This document shows, in pieces, positions 7,284 through 14,606 of a stretch of 23,638 bases of DNA (positions are counted from its first letter, which is position 1; each line of letters starts with the position of its first letter). This DNA comes from Lachnospiraceae bacterium UBA7054. GTDB lineage: Bacteria > Bacillota > Clostridia > Lachnospirales > Lachnospiraceae. The notes under the pieces are model-generated. The model was not told the DNA's origin. It was given only the letters and a program-made list of their open reading frames with translations, and did not search any database. The translations under genes were made by a program, and so were the position numbers. The DNA is taken from assembly GCA_002492725.1 (NCBI GenBank), contig DLAF01000011.1, positions 48,644-72,281 on the forward strand. Direction: 5' to 3'.

Positions 7284-8276
7284 TTATAAGGCCAGATATT
7301 TCCTGAAAAAGTCTTCCATTTTCTCAAACGGGATGATATCTGTTTTATCATACAGATCCGTATGGACTGCGCCGGGAATGAGCAAAAGTTCCTTATTATC
7401 GGTATATCTGCTGTCTTTCGTCATGTTCTCAAACGTGTCGCGGCTGAAATAACAGGAATGCGCCTTCTCTCCGTGTACTAACAAAACGGCGGACCGAATC
7501 TCATTCGCATAGTGCATAATCGCCATATTCAGAAAAGACAGAGAGGAAGTGATATTCCAGCCGCTATTGGAATTTAAGCTTCTTTCATGATAACCGCGTT
7601 TTGTTTTATAGTAGTCGTAATAATCCTTGACAAAAAACGGCGCATCCTCAGGCAAGGGATCGACAACGCCGCCCGCAGGCGCATAAGAACCGTTTTGATA
7701 ATCCACAATACGCTGGGCATTCATTGCCTTTCTTTTTTCAAAGCGCGCCTGCTCACTGTCCTCCTTATCAAAGTACCCATTGGCAGTCCCGCGAGGCAGA
7801 TCGTACATGGTGGAAGCCACCGTTGCCTTGATTCTCGTATCCTGTGCGGCGGCATTGACCGCCAGTCCGCCCCATCCGCAGATGCCGATAATACCGATTC
7901 TTTCAGGGTCAACATTCTCCTGAATGGAAAGAAAATCAACCGCCGCACAAAAATCTTCCGTGTTGATATCCGGCGAAGCAACAGCCCGCGGCATCCCGCC
8001 GCTTTCCCCTGTAAAAGACGGATCAAAAGCGATCGTCAAAAAACCTCTTTCCGCCATCGTCTGTGCATACAGTCCGGCGGCCTGCTCCTTGACTGCGCCA
8101 AACGGACCGCTGACAGCAATTGCGGGCAGTCTGTCCTCTGCATCTTTCGGCACATACAGATCGGCGGCAAGCGTAATGCCGTAGCGGTTATGAAATGTTA
8201 CCTTGCTGTGATTTACCTTGTCACTTTTGGGGAACGTCTTATCCCATTTTTCGGTTAATGTAAGTGTTTGAATCAT
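7284..8276 (-). CDS. Alpha/beta hydrolase with non-canonical nucleophile elbow
   Basis: A 330-residue dienelactone-hydrolase-like alpha/beta hydrolase. It has the early strands (LPAIAVSGPFG), an oxyanion-side GFLTIAFDPSFTGESGG segment and a C-terminal PGAVHTDLYD containing the likely catalytic His. The nucleophile elbow reads GIIGICGWGGLAVNA at about residues 128-142. There is no Ser at the GxSxG position: Trp135 stands where the Ser of a GICASGG-type elbow would be, and Cys133 is the only plausible nucleophile nearby. I recall similar GICGWGG elbows in unstudied relatives, so this may be a subfamily trait. AGGAGGT lies about eight bases before the ATG. It is the last gene of the LysR-linked block, 30 bp after the lipoprotein gene. 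Substrate unknown. Confidence 0.85.
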   Translation of the reverse strand: MIQTLTLTEKWDKTFPKSDKVNHSKVTFHNRYGITLAADLYVPKDAEDRLPAIAVSGPFGAVKEQAAGLYAQTMAERGFLTIAFDPSFTGESGGMPRAVASPDINTEDFCAAVDFLSIQENVDPERIGIIGICGWGGLAVNAAAQDTRIKATVASTMYDLPRGTANGYFDKEDSEQARFEKRKAMNAQRIVDYQNGSYAPAGGVVDPLPEDAPFFVKDYYDYYKTKRGYHERSLNSNSGWNITSSLSFLNMAIMHYANEIRSAVLLVHGEKAHSCYFSRDTFENMTKDSRYTDNKELLLIPGAVHTDLYDKTDIIPFEKMEDFFRKYLAL

Positions 8277-8306
8277 TTGAAATACCTCCTGTAAATTATT
8301 TTTTTA

Positions 8307-8837
8307 CTATCCTAATGAAAAAGTAACCGTAACGTCGCCGCTGCCGAGTGCGTCTTCCCAGCCGGACAGATCGTCTATCTTTCCAAGCCTTGTATAGCTC
8401 CACGAATTAGAACCATAAAAAATAACAATCTGATTCCCGTTATATAAGACAATGTCTCCTGCGTGTGTTGTCGTCCGGCTGTCATCTGCCGGCAGGCTTG
8501 TTCCCAGAGAACCGACCTTTTCAAAACCGGAATAGTCGCTCATCTGAATCGTAACCGGAGCGTCGCTCATCATTCCTACAAGAGCATCTACCGAAGCGTT
8601 ACTTTCCAGGGTCGCCGTAAAGGCGCTGTCTCCGATTTGTAATGTCATTTTTTCCGCCACCGTTTCCTCCGTTCCCCCTTCTAATAAAAAATCTTCACTT
8701 TTTTCCTGCGGATTCGTTTCGCTTTTCAAAAGAATCGGTCCTTCGGCACTTCTATCCTCCTGTCCCCCTGCACAGCCTGACAGAAAAAGCACCGTAACCG
8801 CTATATAAGGAAAAATTTTCCAACATCTGCGTTTCAA
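8307..8837 (-). CDS. Cyclophilin-like fold lipoprotein (second copy in cluster)
   Basis: A 176-residue predicted lipoprotein. The basic N-terminus MKRRCWK, a hydrophobic stretch and the lipobox LSGC put the lipidated Cys at residue 22. An acidic/polar linker of about 40 residues follows, then a C-terminal beta-rich domain with MTLQIGDSAFTATL, GDIVLYNGNQIVIFYGSNSW and a DVTVTFSLG end. This pattern fits small bacterial cyclophilin-like domains, whose isomerase activity is not established. The start codon is TTG, supported by AAGGAAGG seven bases upstream; no in-frame ATG lies near it. A second protein of the same layout is encoded at 10681-11322. It would sit on the outer face of the membrane. 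Function unknown. Confidence 0.8.
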   Translation of the reverse strand: MKRRCWKIFPYIAVTVLFLSGCAGGQEDRSAEGPILLKSETNPQEKSEDFLLEGGTEETVAEKMTLQIGDSAFTATLESNASVDALVGMMSDAPVTIQMSDYSGFEKVGSLGTSLPADDSRTTTHAGDIVLYNGNQIVIFYGSNSWSYTRLGKIDDLSGWEDALGSGDVTVTFSLG

Positions 8838-8885
8838 ACCTATCCCTTCCTTCTCGCACCATTTTCTGGTTTCTTATCATAATTG

Positions 8886-9500
8886 TCACTTTTGCAGGAA
8901 AGTTCTTACCAGCACAATCGCACCAAACAGGCACAAAACCATTCCGAAAATGCGGTTCATGCAGCGAAAGCCAAACTTCCCTGCTTTCTTCCTGATAATG
9001 CCGGTGGCCGCAGTGAGCGCTCCCCACCAAAGGTAAGTGCCAATCAACACACCGCTTACAAGCATGATTCCCTGAAACGGCCCTGACTGCGCCGAAATCC
9101 CAAAATAGGAAAAGGCAAACAGGAATGTAAGGATTGCCGCGGGATTTGTGATTCCGACCGCAAAAGAAGAAACAAACATTTTCCAAATCTTTGCCGCATC
9201 TTCCTTTTGGAAAACAGCTTCTTCTTTGTTCATCAGCAAGCGGCTTCCCATAAAGAGTATAAACCCACCGCCCAAAACATGGATGATAACCTGATATTTC
9301 AGCAGGAAGTCAGAGATCAGCGTAAGTCCGAACACACCCACCGCAGCATAAAAGCAATCCGCAACGGAAGAACCAAGGCCTGTCAACAATCCTGCCCTTA
9401 TTCCATGGTTCCAGGTGCGCTGAACCGTCATTGCCCCTACTGCGCCAACCGGCAGTCCAAACAGCAAACCGATTGCAATTCCCAGCAGCAGATTATTCAT
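8886..9500 (-). CDS. LysE-family export permease
   Basis: A 204-residue membrane protein of the LysE/RhtB superfamily, whose members export amino acids or related small molecules. The N-terminus LLLGIAIGLLFGLPVGAVGA is the conserved first helix with its Gly-Pro motif. GLLTGLGSSVADCFYAAVG follows, then about six hydrophobic helices in total, and a conserved FAVGITNPAAILTFLFAFS segment near the middle. Length is typical. GGGGTGATGAGAG before the ATG is the likely ribosome binding region. It lies 33 bp after the DUF3737 gene and 48 bp before the TTG of the lipoprotein gene, on the same strand, which fits one operon. Substrate cannot be inferred. Confidence 0.88.
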   Translation of the reverse strand: MNNLLLGIAIGLLFGLPVGAVGAMTVQRTWNHGIRAGLLTGLGSSVADCFYAAVGVFGLTLISDFLLKYQVIIHVLGGGFILFMGSRLLMNKEEAVFQKEDAAKIWKMFVSSFAVGITNPAAILTFLFAFSYFGISAQSGPFQGIMLVSGVLIGTYLWWGALTAATGIIRKKAGKFGFRCMNRIFGMVLCLFGAIVLVRTFLQK

Positions 9501-9533
9501 CTCTCATCACCCCGTTTCCATTTCCGCAGGCTG

Positions 9534-10406
9534 CTATGCGCAGCAGTCACAGAAGCCGTTTCTGCAGGCTGCATTTTCCGTGATGACCTCGCCGTGTGCA
9601 TTTTTGATATCCATAATGAGTTCGCCCACCGCGGGAACATAGATATGGCCGGACAGCAGATTTTTAATGCTGACGATCGGAGCGGTAAGCGTTGCCTCCA
9701 CATCGGAACGCTCAAAGCTCAAATCGGTATCAATCATTTCACAGTCAATGAGCTTTAAATTTTTACAATAACAAAGGGGCTGCGTCCCAATGATTTTGCA
9801 GTTTTCAAAGGTAATGTTCTCACTGTACCACGCAAGGTATTCGCCTTTTACTACGCTGTTTCTTACAACAACATTTTTTGCATGCCAGAATGCATCCTTG
9901 GTATCGAACACACAATTCTCAAAAACGGAGTCCGTAATGTATTGGAAAGAGTATTTTCCTTTCATGCGGACATCGCGAAAATGCAGACGTTCGGAGCGCA
10001 TCATAAAATACTCGCTCTGCACCGTGCAGTCCTCCATGGTGATACCGCGCACCGACCAGCCAAACTCTGCGGAAACAATATCACAGCCATGCATTTTGAC
10101 ATCCGCACATTCTCGCAGCGCCTTGATGCCGTGGAGCTTTGCGTCCCCGATCTCCACATTTTCGGAATATCAGAGCGCCGCCCTGCACAGCTCGGTCATT
10201 TCGGAACCTGTCAGTTTCAGCCCTTTATCATGCCAAAACGGGTAGCGAAGATTGAAAAAGCAATGCTCTACGGTAATATTACCGCACTCCTTGAACGCGC
10301 TTTCGCCGTCAGCAGGACCGTCAAAGGCACAGTCCCGAACCGTGATATCGTGAGAATCGTACAAAGCACGCTCCTCGTCAAACGTTTTGTTGGTAATTGT
10401 TTTCAT
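9534..10406 (-). pseudogene. DUF3737-family protein gene interrupted by an in-frame TGA
   Basis: Read through, this frame encodes about 290 residues with the length and sequence character of DUF3737 proteins. These have repeated short strands (for example NITVEHCFFNLRYPFWHD and NVVVRNSVVKGEYLAWYSEN) that suggest a right-handed parallel beta-helix. Codon 79, at 10170-10172, is TGA. The context CRAAL-stop-YSENVEIGD indicates that it replaces a Trp TGG, since the motif WYSEN recurs intact later in the same protein. The frame and sequence on both sides are otherwise undamaged. The ATG at 10406 has GAAAGGAG eight bases upstream. Either the gene was lost recently, this is a sequencing error, or a 78-residue product is made; a restart at the GTG at 10157 has no clear ribosome binding site. 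DUF3737 has no known biochemical role. Confidence 0.85.
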
Positions 10407-10424
10407 CCTAAACACTCCTTTCAC

Positions 10425-10655
10425 TTATTTGATCGTTCCACTCATTCGGTAAACAAGATAGTCCAGACAATCGATACATTTTTGTTCTCTGTGGAGAGAA
10501 TCCAGCAGTTTTTTTCTGTGCACATCCAGACGCTTCAAGCCGCTTTTCCCATCCCCCCTGCGCAAATCAGACATAACATTTGCAATGGTTTCCGTGTCAC
10601 ATCCTGCATCTTTCAGGTTCTGTATGATTGCATCGTCAGATTTATTTACATCCAT
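10425..10655 (-). CDS. Small conserved helical protein, function unknown
   Basis: A 76-residue protein predicted to be almost entirely helical and charged. An N-terminal helix-rich region (SDDAIIQNLKDAGCDTETIANV) resembles a short DNA-binding-like or protein-binding helical pair. A basic HRKKLLDSLHREQKCIDCLDYL segment then contains two closely spaced cysteines (about C60 and C63). I recall similar small proteins next to DUF3737 or regulator genes in related bacteria, but cannot name a family. The frame opens 13 codons earlier, but GAGGGGAAAAAC before the ATG at 10655 favours the shorter form, and this removes an overlap with the upstream lipoprotein gene. It ends 18 bp before the DUF3737 start, so the two are probably co-translated. 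It could be a regulator or partner; not established. Confidence 0.75.
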   Translation of the reverse strand: MDVNKSDDAIIQNLKDAGCDTETIANVMSDLRRGDGKSGLKRLDVHRKKLLDSLHREQKCIDCLDYLVYRMSGTIK

Positions 10656-10680
10656 GTTTTTCCCCTCTTTTGCAAGCCGA

Positions 10681-11322
10681 TTATTGTCCATCACTGATCA
10701 GTACGATTTTATTGCCCCATCCCTCCAATACGGGATTGTTTTCCACTGCGCTGCGGAATGCATCGGTATTGTCGAAATAACCGACGGGCGTATATTCTCC
10801 CGCTACCTGTGCATCGCCATAAAAGAGAATGATCCGGTTCGGCTCGGAATAATAAACGGTTCCGGCTTTTTCTTCCGCAACGGTTTCCGGCGCAGACGGG
10901 ATTTCATAGCGGGAAGGAATATCGTAATACTGCATCACCTCCCAGTTTTCATAATCGTCATAATGATAAATCGGCAGTCTCCAATCGGCCGTTCCCACAT
11001 GACGGGCAATTGCGCGAGCCGTATCATTATCGTAAAGGTGCAGGATGAAAGAATCGCCGCGGTCTCCAAAACTCACAGTCAGTTCCTCCGTATCCGCGCC
11101 GCCTTCCGCTTCCCCGTCAGCGTCAGAATCCACGCTGGAATCCGTATCAGAATCTGTACCGGAATCCTCGTCGAAATCCGTACCGGCGGCATTTCCGTCT
11201 GTCAGACCGATGCTGCCTGCGGCACTGTCGCGGACACTGCCATTTCCGCAGCCGGCAAGAGAAGCGACAGCTAAGATCAGTACAAGAGCCAGTGCCGTGC
11301 TTTTTAAAATACGCTTTTTCAT
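10681..11322 (-). CDS. Cyclophilin-like fold lipoprotein (first copy in cluster)
   Basis: A 213-residue predicted lipoprotein. MKKRILKS, a hydrophobic segment and the lipobox SLAGC place the acylated Cys near residue 25. An unusually acidic Asp/Ser/Gly-rich spacer of about 50 residues follows, a tether typical of surface-exposed domains. The C-terminal domain carries LTVSFGDRGDSFILHLYDN, GTVYYSEPNRIILFYGD and a GNKIVLISDG end. It parallels the lipoprotein at 8307-8837, including the shared (I/L)(I/L)FYG strand, so the two are probable paralogues. GGAAAGGAAC four bases before the ATG supports the start; an 11-codon upstream extension lacks a site. It is the first gene behind the internal LysR-like promoter at 11387-11457. 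Ligand and activity unknown. Confidence 0.82.
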   Translation of the reverse strand: MKKRILKSTALALVLILAVASLAGCGNGSVRDSAAGSIGLTDGNAAGTDFDEDSGTDSDTDSSVDSDADGEAEGGADTEELTVSFGDRGDSFILHLYDNDTARAIARHVGTADWRLPIYHYDDYENWEVMQYYDIPSRYEIPSAPETVAEEKAGTVYYSEPNRIILFYGDAQVAGEYTPVGYFDNTDAFRSAVENNPVLEGWGNKIVLISDGQ

Positions 11323-11386
11323 AGAAGTTCCTTTCCTGTGCCGCGCCCGGCACATATCAAATATTGAAGTTCGTTTTCATGTTTCC

Positions 11387-11457
11387 ATTATAGAATTTGT
11401 TTTTATATATAGCAAATACTTATATCAAATATCTATCTATAGTATCAAGGCATATTA
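11387..11457 (-). promoter_or_regulatory. Internal promoter P2 with LysR-type two-block element
   Basis: On the minus strand the core is -35 TTGCTA (11410-11415), a 17-nt spacer and -10 TATAAT (11387-11392), with an expected start near 11380. Upstream, the plus-strand blocks CAAATACTTATATCAAAT (11413-11430) and ATAGTATCAAGGCATATTA (11439-11457) match the lysR-facing promoter at 16 of 18 and 15 of 19 positions, with the same 8-nt gap. A T-N11-A motif (11440 to 11452) lies in the distal block. The element begins right at the permease stop codon and should drive the lipoprotein and the genes after it. Confidence 0.8.
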
Positions 11458-11458
11458 T

Positions 11459-13807
11459 CTATTCCATTGTCAAAACCACATGCGGCACTTTCCTGATTTT
11501 TACTGCCGACAGCCAGCCAAAACCGGCAAACAGCACGGTCACAACCATCACAGGCCAAACTGCTTCCAAAAAACCGGGGCTTGAAGAAAAATTACTGATT
11601 CCCGCAAGCTTCATCATGCTTCCCGCCAGCGGGTCGGTGAAAACCGCCGCCAATGCCATGCCGCCAAAACCCGCAAGCAGAGAGACCATCGCAAAGCGCA
11701 GGGAAAAGGTAAGCCGCAGTCCTGCCGCCGAAAAACCGATGGCTTTATAGATTCCCAACTCCCTCTGTTCCGCCCCAAAAATTTTACTGCTCGTCATCAC
11801 GGTTACGATCAGGATAAAAACGGTCACCAAAATGTACATAAACAGGAGAAGCGCCTGCATGGCGGCAATAATGCCAAACAGCCCCGGCCAGGTATTCTCA
11901 TGTACATGGATATCCCCGCCGTATGCGTTCTCCAAAGCATCCGTAATCACATCTTTCTGCGAGTTGTCTGCAAGAAAATAGTGCCAACACCAAAGGTTTG
12001 GATGATTCTGGCCGATTTTAAGATATCCCTCCCGGTTCATTCCAAAATTACCGCCCATATCATTCGCACAGGCATAAATGCCGGAGACGATATATTCCCC
12101 CATTCCGCCGTCGCCGCGAACCGTAACGGTATCACCGATGCCAATCCCAAAGTCCGCAGCAATTGACTCCGTTATCACAATTTCGTTTTCTGCACTGCAA
12201 GTGCGCCCCTGTAACATGTGGAATCGATCAGGTTCGTCGATCACATTCGCCGTATAGGAAATGCCGTTCAAAGCCGCTGTTGGCATTGCCAGCGCGTAGG
12301 TGTCGGTAATGTCGGTATACTGCAAAATAGTCCGTTCAAATTCTTCTCTCGTCAACTCGCCGAAGGACTGTACGCCAATATCGTGATCTGCCGGATTAAA
12401 CGCATCCATCATTCCCCTGCCGTCAGGGCCAAGCCAGGAATCCATTCGTCCGACGACAGAAGCGAAGAATACCAGCAGAAGTGCCACAACAAACACACCG
12501 GCATATCTGCCCTTTGCGCCGGCGATTTGGCGGAGAGCAAGCCGCAAATAGATCCCGTTTCCAAACGCCGCCGGTATCTTATACTGTCTTGTCTCACCGT
12601 CCGTTTCCCCGCGAATGGCTTTCATCGGCGTAATGCGCCCAATCTGACTCGTTCGTAAAAAAATGAATCCTGCAAGCAACAGCGAGAGGCAAATAAATGC
12701 CGCCGTCATCCATAAAACAGGCAAAACTGCCGGAATACGGATTCCCGTTGTCGTAACCGTAACGTCAGTGACGACGCCTCCCAAAGGAGCTGACAACAAA
12801 AATCCGGCAGCAAGTCCCAGGGCCACGGGAAGAAAATATTGCAAAAGCTGTAGTAACCGCAATTGCATCGCTGTCATGCCTATGGTTTTGAGAATTCCCA
12901 TATTGACAAAATCAGCCGTAATCGCGCTGCCGATACTGTGACTTAAAACGATCAGAACAACCGCCAGAAGCACCAGTGCAAACGCGGTCAAAAGTCCGCC
13001 GAACGCATTTTGCAGGATCAGCATAAATCCTACCATCGTCTCCTTGCTATGTACGCTTTCCGTGTACTGCGCCAACGCCGTCCGTTCATTTAAAAGCGTG
13101 TTCAACTCCGAAACGGTCAGGCTGCTCTCCGCTTTCGGAAAGATATGAAGCATGGCGCCGTCACGGGCCAGCGCATCAATCCCCGCATTTTCAATCAGCG
13201 CAAGCGTATCCTGACGGTCCGTTTCGCTGATCAGAAAACCTTTCATTCCGATCATGGCACTTCCCATCATCGGATCCTCGTAAAAGCCTTTTACGGTAAG
13301 GGTGAGATTCCTGCCTGCCCTTGCAATGGGATACGTGATTTCATCCCCGATCCCAATGCCAAACATGGACACCATGGACGGCGATACATACACCTCGCCA
13401 GACAGTATCGATGCGGGCGGTCCGGTATATCCCGATAAGTCATCGGTAAAGAAGCGGTAACGGTTTTCGGCCGGCACATAGGTAATAAGCTGCCCCTCGC
13501 TGTCAGATTCCGTTCCATTCGCCATATAGTCCGCGTAAATAAGGTGCTGCGTCTCCACACGCCCTATTTCGTCCAGAGCGCTTAAGCTGTTCTCCAAATC
13601 GCCTGTCTGCGACAGATTGGCAACCCATGCCGTCAGGGCGCCAAAGCCGGCCCGATCAAGCTCGGTTTGCAGATACCGTCCTGCGTTTGTCCCTATCGTC
13701 ATTACCGTCCCGAGAGCCGCTGCCGCCAGAAAGGTCAGTATGAAAATCCCGCACAGCGTTCCTTTATGCCTTTTTATGTTAGCTTTCAACAACGTTTTGT
13801 TTTCCAT
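11459..13807 (-). CDS. ABC transporter permease, FtsX/MacB type
   Basis: A 782-residue membrane protein with two FtsX-like permease units. Predicted order: an N-terminal helix (about 15-38), a large extracytoplasmic domain, a helix near MVGFMLILQNAFGG, two more helices, and a helix near YAGVFVVALLLVFFASVVG. A second extracytoplasmic domain follows, then three C-terminal helices ending in LFAGFGWLSAVKIRKVPHVV. This is the layout of permeases that work with a LolD/MacB-type ATPase in lipid, peptide or antimicrobial handling rather than import. The ATG at 13807 follows GTGGAG by six bases; a GTG four codons upstream is a weaker choice. It lies 37 bp after the ATPase gene. The LysR-like element P2 begins at its stop codon. 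Substrate unknown. Confidence 0.92.
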   Translation of the reverse strand: MENKTLLKANIKRHKGTLCGIFILTFLAAAALGTVMTIGTNAGRYLQTELDRAGFGALTAWVANLSQTGDLENSLSALDEIGRVETQHLIYADYMANGTESDSEGQLITYVPAENRYRFFTDDLSGYTGPPASILSGEVYVSPSMVSMFGIGIGDEITYPIARAGRNLTLTVKGFYEDPMMGSAMIGMKGFLISETDRQDTLALIENAGIDALARDGAMLHIFPKAESSLTVSELNTLLNERTALAQYTESVHSKETMVGFMLILQNAFGGLLTAFALVLLAVVLIVLSHSIGSAITADFVNMGILKTIGMTAMQLRLLQLLQYFLPVALGLAAGFLLSAPLGGVVTDVTVTTTGIRIPAVLPVLWMTAAFICLSLLLAGFIFLRTSQIGRITPMKAIRGETDGETRQYKIPAAFGNGIYLRLALRQIAGAKGRYAGVFVVALLLVFFASVVGRMDSWLGPDGRGMMDAFNPADHDIGVQSFGELTREEFERTILQYTDITDTYALAMPTAALNGISYTANVIDEPDRFHMLQGRTCSAENEIVITESIAADFGIGIGDTVTVRGDGGMGEYIVSGIYACANDMGGNFGMNREGYLKIGQNHPNLWCWHYFLADNSQKDVITDALENAYGGDIHVHENTWPGLFGIIAAMQALLLFMYILVTVFILIVTVMTSSKIFGAEQRELGIYKAIGFSAAGLRLTFSLRFAMVSLLAGFGGMALAAVFTDPLAGSMMKLAGISNFSSSPGFLEAVWPVMVVTVLFAGFGWLSAVKIRKVPHVVLTME

Positions 13808-13844
13808 CGAATACTCCACTATCCTTTCACCCGTTTCAGCACTT

Positions 13845-14606
13845 TTACCAGCCTAATGCGGAAAGCCAATCCAACACCTTCTTTTCCCGGTCTTTTAAGT
13901 TACCCTGTCCATATGGGGAAAGATTGCATTCGTCCGAAATTTTGCCGTCCTCCAAATACAGAATTCGGTTTCCGTAAAGGGCCGCACGAACATCGTGTGT
14001 CACCATTAAAATGCTCTGTCCGTCACGATTTAAATGCGTCAAAAGCTTCATCACCTCTTCGCTGTTTGTCCTGTTGAGTGCGCCGGTCGGTTCATCGGCA
14101 AAAAGCAGTCCCGGATTTCCTATCATTGCCCTTGCAATGGCGGCTCTCTGCGCCTCGCCGCCGGACACCTGCGACGGGTATCTGTCTTTTGCGCCCTCCG
14201 CGTGCATTTGAAGAAGAAGCCTGTCCGCCTTTTCCCTGATTTCCCTGACACTTCCTGCTTTTGCGGCATAGCCGGCCACCGCGACATTCTCAAACAGCGT
14301 CAGGTTACTGACAAGATGCGTCTGCTGAAAGATAAAGCCAAACGCCTGCGCCCGAAGCCGTGCCATTTTCTTTTCGGATAACCCGGTAATCTCCTGCCCC
14401 TTGAATATCACGCTTCCTGTGGTAATTGTGTCCATGCCGCTTAACGCATAGAGCAGGGTGGATTTCCCGGCGCCCGACGATCCCATGATTACCGTAAAGT
14501 CACCTTCATAAAGCGCTACATTGATATTGGTCAGGATCTGTGTCTTAATCCCGCTTTGTATGTATGTTTTTGAAATCTCTTTTCCGCAAAGGATCGTGCG
14601 TTTCAT
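13845..14606 (-). CDS. ABC transporter ATP-binding protein (LolD/MacB type)
   Basis: A 253-residue ATPase. Visible motifs are Walker A GSSGAGKS at 42-49, the Q-loop at FIFQQTHL near 91-98, the ABC signature VSGGEAQR at 147-154, Walker B LLFADEPTGAL at 167-177, and the H-loop His204 in VTHDVRAA. The short C-terminal tail (KDREKKVLDWLSALGW) is unusual but modest. The sequence is closest in pattern to the LolD/MacB/FtsE group, which pairs with FtsX-like permeases such as the gene next downstream. The start codon overlaps the stop of the adenylate-forming enzyme gene as ATGA, with GGAGG about eight bases upstream, so the two are translationally coupled. It powers the permease at 11459-13807. Confidence 0.94.
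   Translation of the reverse strand: MKRTILCGKEISKTYIQSGIKTQILTNINVALYEGDFTVIMGSSGAGKSTLLYALSGMDTITTGSVIFKGQEITGLSEKKMARLRAQAFGFIFQQTHLVSNLTLFENVAVAGYAAKAGSVREIREKADRLLLQMHAEGAKDRYPSQVSGGEAQRAAIARAMIGNPGLLFADEPTGALNRTNSEEVMKLLTHLNRDGQSILMVTHDVRAALYGNRILYLEDGKISDECNLSPYGQGNLKDREKKVLDWLSALGW

Noticed and set aside
8752..9186. 144-residue minus-strand open frame
   Set aside because: It is an out-of-frame shadow of the LysE and lipoprotein genes with no domain or ribosome binding site.
11045..11584. Plus-strand open frame with a Ser/Pro-rich start
   Set aside because: It is antisense to the Asp/Ser-rich tether of the lipoprotein, and the low-complexity sequence is simply mirrored.
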